Shown: piece after piece, positions 56,953 through 64,000 of the stretch
Numbering within the stretch: position 1 is the first letter of the stretch
How the letters are laid out: each line of letters starts with the position of its first letter
Origin: Nonomuraea cavernae
Lineage (GTDB): Bacteria; Actinomycetota; Actinomycetes; Streptosporangiales; Streptosporangiaceae
Assembly (NCBI RefSeq): GCF_014646355.1
Contig: NZ_BMNH01000007.1
Span: 1 to 64,000 of the forward strand
Direction of reading: 5' to 3'
DNA: 64,000 bases
Notes under the pieces: generated by a model
The model's database searches: none
The model's input: the letters and a program-made list of their open reading frames with translations, nothing else
Told to the model about the DNA's origin: nothing
Made by a program: the position numbers and the translations under genes

Positions 56953-57887
56953 GTCAGTGCCTCCTTGAAGCCCTGCCGCCAGGAGGGGTAGCGCGGCTGC
57001 CAGCCGAGGTCCCGCTTGGCCTTGGCGTTGGAGAAGCCGCGTCCCGCGGTCATCATCGTCACGGCCGCCTCTCCGGCCAGCAGCCGAGCCAGCCAGCTGG
57101 GAATCCGCAGCGGCGGCCTGGCCCCCGCGCACGCGGCCAGATGCGGCAGCCATTGATGGGCCGGGGCCGGCTCATCGTCGACGATGTTGTACACGCCCTT
57201 CGCCCTCTGCTCCACAGCCAGGACAGTCGCGCTCACGGCATCCTCCACATGCACCCACGAGCTGTGGCCGGCACCGCCTCCCACCACGGGGTACTGCCAC
57301 TTGCGCACAAGCTCGACCTGATCGTCGATGGCGCCCGGCCCGTACAGTCCGCCGTAGCGCAACACGGCGCCATCCGCCTTGAGGACGGCCTCCTCCAGGT
57401 GGCGGATGGCGAGCGCCCCCTGGTGCATGATCGTGCCCACCCCCAGGTCCAGCGGGTCCTCCTCGGTCTTCACCCATCCGCCCTGACGCAGGCCGTTCCA
57501 GCTGGCGTAACTCTGCGCCACGATGTGGCCCACACCTGCGGCATCGGCGGCTGCCAGCAGGTGATTCGTGCCCTCGACGCGCAACCTGTCGGTGAGGGCG
57601 AACCAGCGGTCGAAGTGCTTCATGTCCGGCTTGCCGGCGTGCGCCGGCGAGATGGCGGTCATCTGGTGCACGATCACGTCTGGGCTTGCCATGGCTACCG
57701 CCTCGCCCACCGAGGCCGCGTCCAGTCCGTCCATCACGACTGCCTCGGCACCCAACTTCTCCAGCATGTCCATCTTGGCCGGACTCGTCGCGGTCGCCGT
57801 CACGTGGTGACCTCGTGCCACGAGCTGGGGCACCAGTCGCCGTCCCACGACACCGGACCCTCCTGCCACGAAGACTCGCATCCTCAT
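56949..57887 (-). CDS. NAD-dependent epimerase/dehydratase, ECF41 partner
   Basis: A 312-residue extended-SDR-like protein: MRVFVAGGSGVVGRRLVPQLVARGHHV at the N-terminus gives the NAD loop, and the C-terminal part has YGGLYGPG and VYNIVDDEPAPAHQWLP. ECF41 operons characteristically contain such a COE-type (carboxymuconolactone decarboxylase, oxidoreductase or epimerase) gene as the main regulated target. The start is taken as ATG 57887; GTG 57890 and ATG 57881 are alternatives. It overlaps the sigma gene by ATGA. The substrate is unknown. Confidence 0.88.
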   Translation of the reverse strand: MRMRVFVAGGSGVVGRRLVPQLVARGHHVTATATSPAKMDMLEKLGAEAVVMDGLDAASVGEAVAMASPDVIVHQMTAISPAHAGKPDMKHFDRWFALTDRLRVEGTNHLLAAADAAGVGHIVAQSYASWNGLRQGGWVKTEEDPLDLGVGTIMHQGALAIRHLEEAVLKADGAVLRYGGLYGPGAIDDQVELVRKWQYPVVGGGAGHSSWVHVEDAVSATVLAVEQRAKGVYNIVDDEPAPAHQWLPHLAACAGARPPLRIPSWLARLLAGEAAVTMMTAGRGFSNAKAKRDLGWQPRYPSWRQGFKEALT

Positions 57888-58116
57888 CACCTACCTGTTT
57901 TTGAAGTCCGCTGTGATAGGAGACGAGGCAGCACGACCGGTTGTGACATCAAGCCGCCGAGAAACGACGCGACCGTCCGGCCGCGGGCCCAGGCCGGGGT
58001 GGCGCCCGAGACACCACCTGATGGACAGGCGTCGGTCGTGTCCCCCACCGAGCGAGACGGGCTGACGCGCATCGAGAACTCCTCTTCACATCCTCACTAC
58101 CTTTTTTTGAAGTGCT
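57878..58116. repeat. Imperfect direct repeats flanking the epimerase/LLM intergenic region
   Basis: The stretch around 57880-57906 (catcctcatcacctacc, then tgtttttgaagt) recurs, shortened by a few bases, around 58089-58112 (catcctcactacc, then tttttttgaagt). The copies are in the same orientation and about 210 bases apart, suggesting duplication of the epimerase 5' end. Confidence 0.5.
57922..57948 (-). promoter_or_regulatory. ECF41-type autoregulatory promoter
   Basis: On the minus strand, TGTCACA (57942-57948) is followed after 16 bases by CGTC (57922-57925), about 35 bases before the epimerase start. This matches the -35/-10 pair described for ECF41 promoters, so the epimerase-sigma operon is probably transcribed by its own sigma factor. 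Confidence 0.75.
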
Positions 58117-58169
58117 AACTTAAGATTCAGGAAACAAGTAGCTACTTCATCGAGAAAATCGGGTTCAAG

Positions 58170-59114
58170 GTGGCGACAGTGAAGATCGGCTACGTGCTGC
58201 CGACGCGCGAGCGGGCCGTCCTGGGCGAGCATGATCCGGCTCCCCTCGTCAGACAGGCGCAACGGGCCGAGCGGCTCGGCCTGGATTCGGTGTGGGCGGG
58301 CGACAGTCCGCTGGCCAGACCTCGAGCCGATCCACTGATGCTGTTGGCCGCCGTGAGTGCGGCCACCGAACGGATCGCACTCGGAACGGCGGTTCTCCTA
58401 CCGGCGTTGCGGCATCCGATTCTGCTCGCTCATCAACTCGCCACCCTCGACCGGCTGTCAGGAGAGCGGTTGATCGCGGGCATGGGCGGCGGCTTCCCAC
58501 GCGCGGACACCGCGGCCCAATGCGCGGCCATCGGGGTCGACCATGCCCGGCGCATCAGCCGCATGGAGGAATCGATCACCGTCATGCGACGGCTCTGGTC
58601 CGGAGAGTCGGTGTCCCATGAAGGCCGGCACTTCGGCTTTGACGACGTCCGGCTGGTGCCCGCGCCCCTTCGCCCGTCCGGCCCCGAAATCTGGCTGGCC
58701 GGCAGCGGTCGCCCTGCGCTGAGCCGGGTGTCCCGCCTTGCTGATGGGTGGCTCCCCTACTCGCCCAGTCCGACGACGTACGCGACGGAACGCGACATCG
58801 TCGAGCAGAGTGCGGCTCGTCCGATCACCCCCGCCTTCTACGCCACCCTGACTCTCGACGAGGATGCCGAACGCGCACGTCAAAGCCTGCGCACCAGCAT
58901 CGAACGTTACTACGACACACCCCTCGAACTGGTCGAACAGGTCCAGGCCGTATTCGCCGGCACCGCGCGCGACGCCGCCGGATGGCTGGCGGGATACGTG
59001 GCAGCCGGAGCCCGCCACCTCGTGATCCGCCTGGCCGCCGACGACCAGGAGACGGGTTTGGAAGAACTCGCCGACCGCGTTCTACCCCTGCTACGCACGG
59101 AGGAATACCAGTGA
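58170..59114 (+). CDS. LLM-class (F420/flavin-dependent) oxidoreductase
   Basis: A 314-residue luciferase-like TIM-barrel protein. It has KIGYVLPTRERAV at the N-terminus, GTAVLLPALRHPILLAHQLATLDRLSGERLIAGMGGG, and a FGFDDVRLVPAPLRPSGPEIWLAG block, typical of the F420-dependent branch in actinobacteria. It would oxidise or reduce an unknown small molecule. GTG 58170 or GTG 58179 are possible starts; neither has a good ribosome site. Its stop overlaps the hydrolase start (GTGA), and HxlR follows. Confidence 0.87.
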   Translation: MATVKIGYVLPTRERAVLGEHDPAPLVRQAQRAERLGLDSVWAGDSPLARPRADPLMLLAAVSAATERIALGTAVLLPALRHPILLAHQLATLDRLSGERLIAGMGGGFPRADTAAQCAAIGVDHARRISRMEESITVMRRLWSGESVSHEGRHFGFDDVRLVPAPLRPSGPEIWLAGSGRPALSRVSRLADGWLPYSPSPTTYATERDIVEQSAARPITPAFYATLTLDEDAERARQSLRTSIERYYDTPLELVEQVQAVFAGTARDAAGWLAGYVAAGARHLVIRLAADDQETGLEELADRVLPLLRTEEYQ

Positions 59115-59821
59115 CCACGTTCGTTCTCGTTCACGGCGCCTGGCATGGCCCATCGTCCTGGGACCGTGTCGTCCCGGTGCTGCACGCCGCGGGAGCTCGG
59201 ACCCTGACCCCGGATCTCAGCGACCCGGGCGACCACGGCCTACATGATCACGCCGAAGCCGTCGTCGCCGAAATCGACGCGGCCATCGACGCGGCCGATG
59301 ACAGGGACGAGCTCATCTTGGTCGGGCACAGCTACGCGGGACTGGTCGTGCGCGAGGCCGCCGACCTGCGCCCCCAGGCCATCGACCACATCGTTCTGGT
59401 GGACGGATGGGCGGGCGCCGACGGGGCCGGCATGCTCACTCTGGCGCCGCCGGATTTCACCGTCGCGGTGCTCACGGCCGCGGAAGTCCACGGTGACGGG
59501 CGCCGCATCCCGGCCCCGCCTCCTGAGCTCTTCGGCGTTGTCGATCCTGACGACGTGGCGTGGCTGGCGCAACGCCTGCTGCCCCAGCCGCTGCGCACCT
59601 TCACCGAGACGACCCACCTGAGCGGAGCGGTCGACCGGATTCCCGGGACCGCCATTTACTGCACTCCGCAGACCTATCCCTTCGACCGTTTCGGCAAGGA
59701 GGTCGGCTATCGGACGCTTGCCATGGAGGGCCCCCACGACGTCATGCTCACCCACCCCTACCAGCTCGCCCGCCTGCTCATGGAGACGACTCAGTTCGGA
59801 AGCAGGAAGCCCGAAGTTTAG
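59111..59821 (+). CDS. Alpha/beta hydrolase
   Basis: A 236-residue alpha/beta hydrolase of the small salicylate-esterase/EstC-like type. It has the oxyanion LVHGAWHGPSSW, the nucleophile elbow VGHSYAGLV, and near the C-terminus GPHDVMLTHP with the catalytic histidine. It starts at GTG 59111 within a GTGA overlap with the LLM gene. Nine bases separate it from the HxlR regulator, so the three genes form an operon. Confidence 0.88.
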   Translation: MTTFVLVHGAWHGPSSWDRVVPVLHAAGARTLTPDLSDPGDHGLHDHAEAVVAEIDAAIDAADDRDELILVGHSYAGLVVREAADLRPQAIDHIVLVDGWAGADGAGMLTLAPPDFTVAVLTAAEVHGDGRRIPAPPPELFGVVDPDDVAWLAQRLLPQPLRTFTETTHLSGAVDRIPGTAIYCTPQTYPFDRFGKEVGYRTLAMEGPHDVMLTHPYQLARLLMETTQFGSRKPEV

Positions 59822-59830
59822 AATGAGGAG

Positions 59831-60514
59831 GTGGAGCAGCGAACGTATAGACAGTACTGCGCGACCGCCCGCACCCTCGACCTCGTCGGCGAGCGCTGGA
59901 CGCTGCTTCTCATCCGCGAACTGCTGACCGGCCCCAAGAGGTTCAGTGATCTGCAGGCGAGCCTGCGCGGGCTGGGAACCGGGCTCTTGGCAGCTCGTCT
60001 CAAGCACCTGGAACACGAAGGGCTCGCCCGCAAGATCACTCTCCCGCCCCCCGCCCGCACCTCCGCCTACGCGCTGACGGAGGCAGGCGAGGAGCTCGCC
60101 CCGGCGGTTCTGGAACTGGCCCGCTGGGGCCTGAAGTGGGCGATGGGCGAGAGGCGGGAAGATGAGACATTTCACCCCGGCTGGGCCGTGCTGGGCCTGC
60201 GGGCCTGCTTCGACGCCGACGCCGCGGCCGGGGTGCGCCTGGTGTGTGAGTTCCGCATTGATGACGAGGTCTTTCACACGCGCGTCGACGACGGGACGAT
60301 CGAGGCACTGAACGGTCCGGCCCAACATCCCGATGTGGTCATCACCATCGGCGAAGACGCTTTCGTCGAGGTCATCGGTCTGACGTTGCCGCTGGCGGAG
60401 GCGGTCGCCAGCGGAGCCGCCGACGTGAGCGGCGACCGCGAGCAACTGAGCCGGCTGACTCGGCTGTTCCGGCTGCCGCCGCACCGTGCCCGTCCGGCGG
60501 AACAGCCCGGTTGA
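59831..60514 (+). CDS. HxlR-type winged-helix regulator with SCP2-like C-terminal domain
   Basis: A 227-residue protein. The N-terminal HxlR domain (YCATARTLDLVGERWTLLLIRELLTGPKRFSDL, later LEHEGLARKITLPPP) has the usual single conserved Cys near the start. Residues 120-215 resemble an SCP2 sterol-carrier fold (VRLVCEFRIDDEVF, DVVITIGEDAFVEVIG) that may bind a hydrophobic ligand. It is the last gene of the LLM/hydrolase operon and is its probable ligand-sensing regulator. GTG 59831 is the likely start, although AGGAG is adjacent rather than spaced. Confidence 0.85.
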   Translation: MEQRTYRQYCATARTLDLVGERWTLLLIRELLTGPKRFSDLQASLRGLGTGLLAARLKHLEHEGLARKITLPPPARTSAYALTEAGEELAPAVLELARWGLKWAMGERREDETFHPGWAVLGLRACFDADAAAGVRLVCEFRIDDEVFHTRVDDGTIEALNGPAQHPDVVITIGEDAFVEVIGLTLPLAEAVASGAADVSGDREQLSRLTRLFRLPPHRARPAEQPG

Positions 60515-60597
60515 TCGCGCTGTGGCCGCCGGCCCATCACCGCGGGGTGCGCGGCCGAAGTCGGTGACGGTGCGATCGTCGGCGCGTGGTCTCATGG

Positions 60598-61446
60598 TCA
60601 GCGCATCATCGCCTGCAGCGCTGTCTCCACAGCGTCGACCAGCAGGTCTCCTTGTGTGCCGGGTCGGCGTACGAGACCGATCTCGATGTCCGGCAACGGC
60701 GGCAGGAGGTGGGGAGCCGACACGATCGTCAGGTCGGGGCCGACGTTGGCCGACAGGAAGGCGCTGACGCCGAGCCCGGCCCGCACCGCCGCCTGGACGC
60801 CGGCGAGTCCGGTGCTCTCGAAGGCCACCCGCCAGGCACGGCCAGCCTGGTCCAGCGCCTGGAGGAGCGAGGAACGCCAGCGGCAGGGCTGGGAGAACAG
60901 CACCAGGGGCAGCGGGTCGGCGTGCAGGTCCATTCCCGGGCCACTGACCCAGACCAGGGGGTGCCGTGCCAGCCATCGTGGCGGCTGGGACAGGTAGCCG
61001 ACGTCGGTCAGGGCAAGCATGATGCGTCCTTCCGTCATCGCCTCATGCATGCGAGGCCCTGAAAGGATCATGACTTCGAGCGTGACCTCGGGATGCAGGC
61101 GAGCGAAGTCCGCAAGCAGCTGCGGCACCCGCGCGACGGCCAGGTCCTCCAGGATCCCGATGCCGCAGTGGCCGGTCAGGGCTTCATTCGTGCTGCGCAG
61201 GGCCTGTGCGGACAGTGCGATGATGCGCTCGGCGTAGGGCAGCAGGGTCTCCCCGGCTCGGGTCAGCGAAACTCCGGTGGAGGCGCGGTGCAGCAGTGGC
61301 TGGCCGATCGCCTGCTCCAGCCGGCGCAACTGCTGGCTCACACCAGGCTGTGTGTGCTTCAGGGCACTCGCCGCACGGCTGATGCTCCCGGCTTTGACCG
61401 TGGTGACGAACGCCCTCAGCAACATGACATCCAGACCTTTGGCCAT
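60598..61446 (-). CDS. LysR-family transcriptional regulator
   Basis: A 282-residue LysR protein with an N-terminal winged HTH (LLRAFVTTVKAGSISRAASALKHTQPGVSQQLRRLEQAIGQPLLHR) and a C-terminal substrate-binding domain with two lobes. Diverges from the DUF885 gene across 129 bases. LysR proteins usually control the divergent neighbour, so it may regulate that peptidase-like gene. The inducer is unknown. Confidence 0.9.
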   Translation of the reverse strand: MAKGLDVMLLRAFVTTVKAGSISRAASALKHTQPGVSQQLRRLEQAIGQPLLHRASTGVSLTRAGETLLPYAERIIALSAQALRSTNEALTGHCGIGILEDLAVARVPQLLADFARLHPEVTLEVMILSGPRMHEAMTEGRIMLALTDVGYLSQPPRWLARHPLVWVSGPGMDLHADPLPLVLFSQPCRWRSSLLQALDQAGRAWRVAFESTGLAGVQAAVRAGLGVSAFLSANVGPDLTIVSAPHLLPPLPDIEIGLVRRPGTQGDLLVDAVETALQAMMR

Positions 61447-61575
61447 AAGGAATCATTATGGCCCTTCCAACAGTTTGCCCACTTCCTTAGAGCCTGGTGG
61501 GTGGCCTAGCGTGACGCCGTCACCGCACGGCGGCTGACATGGACTGCCTGACCAGGGATGAGAGAAGGACCGGCG

Positions 61576-63297
61576 ATGACGGACAACGGCGCACGGGCGA
61601 GGACCGCCGTCGATGATCTGGCGGAGACCTACCTCGCGCAACACGCTGCGCTGGATCCCATCATGGCCACCGAGCTGGGGATGGCCGAGCACAGGACGGA
61701 GCTACCGGATCTTTCGCCCGACGGATTGGCTGACGTGTCCAGATTGCGGCGCCGGACACTGGCAGCCCTCCAGGGCGTCGTCCCCAAGGACAGTGTCGAT
61801 CGGATCACGGTGGCGGCGCTGCGGGAGCGGCTGCGGGCAGCCGAGGAGCTGAGAGAGACGGGCGCCGAGGAGTCGCAGCTCAACAACGTGAACAGCCCTC
61901 TGCAGAAGATCCGGCTGGTCTTCGACCTGATGCCGAAGGAGACGGCGCAGGATTGGGTGGCTGTCGCGGACCGGTTGATGCGGGTGCCGGTGACGATGGA
62001 CGGCTATATCGCCTCACTGCGCCATGCCGTCTGGCGGGGTGACGGGATCGCGCGGCGTCAGCTCGACGTCGGCATCGCTCAGTGCTCGGCCGTCTTCGCC
62101 GACGACGGGTTCTTCGCCGACCTGGCGGCACAGGCCGGGCGCACGCAGGGGCTGACACCCGCCCTGCTGAAGGAGGTCGAGCGAGGCGCCCGCGTCGCGA
62201 GGAGTGCGTATGCCCGCGTAGCCGACGCCCTGGCCGGGGACCTGCAGGACAAGGCCGTCGACAGGGATGGCGTCGGACAGGAGCGATATATCCGATTCGC
62301 TCGCTCAAGTCTCGGCATGTCCATCGACATCGACGACACCTATGCCTGGGCGCGAGGGGAACTACGCCGCATCGACGAGCAGATGAAGGAGTTGGCCGAG
62401 CGGATCACGCCGGGAGGTTCGATCCAGGAGGCGATGCGCGTTCTGGACGCCGATCCGGCACGCCGACTGCACGGCGCCGAGGCCCTGCGGGCCTGGATGC
62501 AGCACACCTGTGACGAGGCCGTCGTCGTGCTGGGGGCTGGGCACTTCGACATTCCCTCGCCGATTCGAGCGGTGGAGTGCATCGTGGTGCCGACCGGCGG
62601 GGGGATCTACTACACCGGGCCCAGCGAGAATCTGTCCCGCCCTGGACGCGTGTGGTGGGGGGTGTCGCCGACCGCGACGGAATTCACGACCTGGCGAGAG
62701 CTGAGCACCGTCTATCACGAGGGTGTGCCGGGCCATCATCTCCAGGTGGCTCAGACCGCTCACCGGCACCACGACCTCAACCGCTGGCGTCGGCTGGCCT
62801 GGGTCGACGGTCATGGTGAGGGATGGGCGCTGTACGCCGAGCGCCTGATGGCCGAGTTGGGCTTTCTCGACGATCCGGGAGATCGTTTGGGCATGCTCGC
62901 CAGCCAGGCCTTCCGGGCTGTGCGCGTTCTCATCGACATCGGCATGCACTGCGGCTTGCCGGCCCCCGCCGAGGCGGGGGGCGGTTCATGGACCTACGAC
63001 AAGGCGTACCACCTGCTGCGCGCCTACTCCACGAAGAGCGAGGAGCGGGCCCGCTTCGAGATCGACCGCTACCTCGGCCTGCCGGCGCAGGCCTCTTCGT
63101 ACAAGATCGGCGAGCGGAGTTGGCTGCGGTTGCGGGAGGCGGTCCGGCTGCGCGAGGGCGCTGCGTTCGATCTCACCGCCTTTCACCGTGAAGCCCTGAA
63201 TCTCGGCGGCGTCGGTCTGAGCATTCTGCATGACGCGATGCTGGGCGAGGACGGGGACGAGCGCCACGCGGACTCCAGCCGCAGGAACGTGGAGTGA
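61576..63297 (+). CDS. DUF885 family metallopeptidase-like protein
   Basis: A 573-residue cytoplasmic protein of the DUF885 family. The signature YHEGVPGHHLQ (380-390) supplies a histidine/glutamate cluster like that of zinc peptidases, and WVDGHGEGWALYAERLM and YSTKSEERARFEIDRYLGLPAQASSYKIG are further family blocks. Some relatives are dipeptidyl carboxypeptidase-like enzymes, but the family is poorly characterised. ATG 61576 follows AGAAGGA at seven bases and is preferred over ATG 61558. It diverges from LysR. Confidence 0.85.
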   Translation: MTDNGARARTAVDDLAETYLAQHAALDPIMATELGMAEHRTELPDLSPDGLADVSRLRRRTLAALQGVVPKDSVDRITVAALRERLRAAEELRETGAEESQLNNVNSPLQKIRLVFDLMPKETAQDWVAVADRLMRVPVTMDGYIASLRHAVWRGDGIARRQLDVGIAQCSAVFADDGFFADLAAQAGRTQGLTPALLKEVERGARVARSAYARVADALAGDLQDKAVDRDGVGQERYIRFARSSLGMSIDIDDTYAWARGELRRIDEQMKELAERITPGGSIQEAMRVLDADPARRLHGAEALRAWMQHTCDEAVVVLGAGHFDIPSPIRAVECIVVPTGGGIYYTGPSENLSRPGRVWWGVSPTATEFTTWRELSTVYHEGVPGHHLQVAQTAHRHHDLNRWRRLAWVDGHGEGWALYAERLMAELGFLDDPGDRLGMLASQAFRAVRVLIDIGMHCGLPAPAEAGGGSWTYDKAYHLLRAYSTKSEERARFEIDRYLGLPAQASSYKIGERSWLRLREAVRLREGAAFDLTAFHREALNLGGVGLSILHDAMLGEDGDERHADSSRRNVE

Positions 63298-63474
63298 CGC
63301 CGCGTTCCGGCAGCGGTGGCGATCGATCGGCCCGAGAAAGATCGACTTGAGAAAATGACGATGCTTCGTGACCGACCTTCAGCGTGACAACCGGCGTCAA
63401 ACAAGGTGAATGCCTTCGGACTCCGTCTCGTGCGGGGTTGCCGTCTGAACCTGTGACCGTACTGGAGCAGTGAT

Positions 63475-63912
63475 TTGACCCCCTATCGCCCACGCCGGAC
63501 CCGCTCCCTCGGGGTGACCGAGACACGCGGATGGAACGTGAAGGTCATCGGCATCACGGCCGGCCAGGACCTGCCCGACGACTTCGAGGTGGAGGCCGCG
63601 ATGCTGGCGGCCGAGCGGGAGCTCCCCGAGCGGGCCGGCATCGCGTTCGTCGTGGTGCACCGCGGCACCGAGGCACTGTGCGTGAACATCTGCTGGTGGC
63701 AGGCCGACATCCTCTATCACCGGGTGTGGCGGGCCGGCCTCGGCACCACCGAGCTGGTGCGGGCGCCGGCCGACGGGCCGGCCGCGTGCGTGTGGGAGCT
63801 GCTGGCCATCGACCACGAGCGGCGGGCCTGGGTGCGGCACGTGCTGGCCCGTCCCGATGACCCCGACTACCTCGGCTACCTCGCCGCGGACCCGCTGGTC
63901 GAGGCGGCCTGA
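63475..63912 (+). CDS. Conserved hypothetical protein
   Basis: A 145-residue soluble protein that I recognise only as an actinobacterial hypothetical. It begins MTPYRPRRTRSLGVTETRGWNVKVIGI and has a compact alpha/beta pattern with AFVVVHRGTEALCVNICWWQADILYHRVW. No catalytic motif is evident. The start is TTG 63475 with GGAG about seven bases upstream. The final codons and stop lie within the stem of a hairpin that is tandemly repeated downstream. Confidence 0.65.
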   Translation: MTPYRPRRTRSLGVTETRGWNVKVIGITAGQDLPDDFEVEAAMLAAERELPERAGIAFVVVHRGTEALCVNICWWQADILYHRVWRAGLGTTELVRAPADGPAACVWELLAIDHERRAWVRHVLARPDDPDYLGYLAADPLVEAA

Positions 63913-64000
63913 CCACCCACCCAGGCCGCCGCACCCGCGTGTAGGCGGCCTGACCACCCACCCAGGCCGCCGGGCCCGCGCCCGCGTGTAGGCGGCCTGA
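63903..64000. repeat. Tandem repeat of the gene 3' end with a hairpin, running off the window
   Basis: GGCGGCCTGA at 63903 (holding the stop codon of the hypothetical gene) recurs at 63944 and 63991, giving units of 41 and 47 bases. The first two units each contain a GGCGGCCTG...CAGGCCGCC stem of 9 bp, so the region is a series of terminator-like hairpins. The third copy is cut by the window end. Confidence 0.85.

Noticed and set aside
58141..58170. Acetyltransferase-like EKIGFKV in front of the LLM gene
   Set aside because: The similarity covers fewer than ten residues and is in frame with the LLM gene, so it is probably chance or 5' leader sequence.
63903..64000. CRISPR-like repeats at the window end
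   Set aside because: The copies overlap a stop codon and have only near-identical sequence between them, so they are tandem terminator-like units, not repeat-spacer structure.

Overview
The window is a stretch of actinobacterial chromosome. It is very GC-rich, uses many GTG and TTG starts, and its genes are packed with 4-base ATGA/GTGA overlaps. The protein families point the same way: mycothiol-type DinB/maleylpyruvate isomerases, a DUF574 methyltransferase, a coenzyme-F420-type LLM oxidoreductase, DUF3040, DUF6343 and DUF1622 proteins, PstP-like PP2C and Hanks-type kinases, an ECF41 sigma factor, and sugar ABC importers without their own ATPase. This fits a Streptosporangiaceae-like organism (Nonomuraea relatives), but the genus is an inference. 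Genes sit on both strands. No rRNA, tRNA or CRISPR was seen.

Region by region. 1-3.8 kb: the end of an IS5-type transposase abutting a threonine/serine dehydratase, then proline iminopeptidase, a PAP2 phosphatase, a small SHOCT-like protein and a universal stress protein. 3.8-16.5 kb: a large sugar locus. A GpgS-like glucosyl-3-phosphoglycerate synthase overlaps a GT4 glycosyltransferase. Next to them are a Gfo/Idh/MocA dehydrogenase, two related medium-chain dehydrogenases, a GH63-type hydrolase of the glucosylglycerate/mannosylglycerate hydrolase type, two xylose-isomerase-like TIM barrels, a binding protein with two permeases, and a ROK regulator. A divergent promoter with a perfect palindrome splits the locus. 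16.5-24.2 kb: a metal/corrinoid-binding protein, a DUF574 methyltransferase, thiol peroxidase, fused isobutyryl-CoA mutase IcmF (with tandem copies of its own 3' end downstream), a CHAP protein and a PP2C phosphatase. 24.3-31.8 kb: an accessory-looking block with an orphan HsdM/HsdS-like adenine methylase, a Ser/Thr kinase, a PD-(D/E)XK Rpn-like protein, a 5'-truncated LamG/FN3 surface protein with an unrecognised C-terminus, a small membrane protein and an internally deleted IS5-family transposase.

31.8-37.3 kb: a textbook beta-glucoside operon (binding protein, two permeases, GH1 beta-glucosidase, LacI regulator) with a GAGAGCGCTCTC-type operator. 37.3-50.4 kb: mostly housekeeping and envelope genes: acyl-CoA synthetase, DUF1622, a secreted two-repeat protein, class A PBP, PfkB kinase, a secreted protein, MDMPI protein, DUF6343, DUF3040, SDR, MFS and RecQ. 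50.4-55.4 kb: a TIGR03086-like protein with a large low-complexity insertion, coupled to a 47-residue leader gene; two very small ORFs; a YheO/DauR-like regulator with an aminotransferase; and an SDR. 55.4-60.5 kb: DUF3237, an ECF41 sigma factor with its NAD epimerase partner and a matching autoregulatory promoter, and an LLM oxidoreductase/hydrolase/HxlR operon. 60.6-64 kb: LysR, a DUF885 peptidase-like protein and a conserved hypothetical whose 3' end, stop codon included, is tandemly repeated up to the window edge.

The best leads for something undescribed are the combined glucosylglycerate-type synthesis, hydrolysis and oxidation locus (3.8-16.5 kb), the phosphatase/methylase/kinase/nuclease neighbourhood (23.4-28 kb), the truncated surface protein with its membrane partner (28.4-31 kb), and the repeated occurrence of tandem copies of a gene's stop-codon end.
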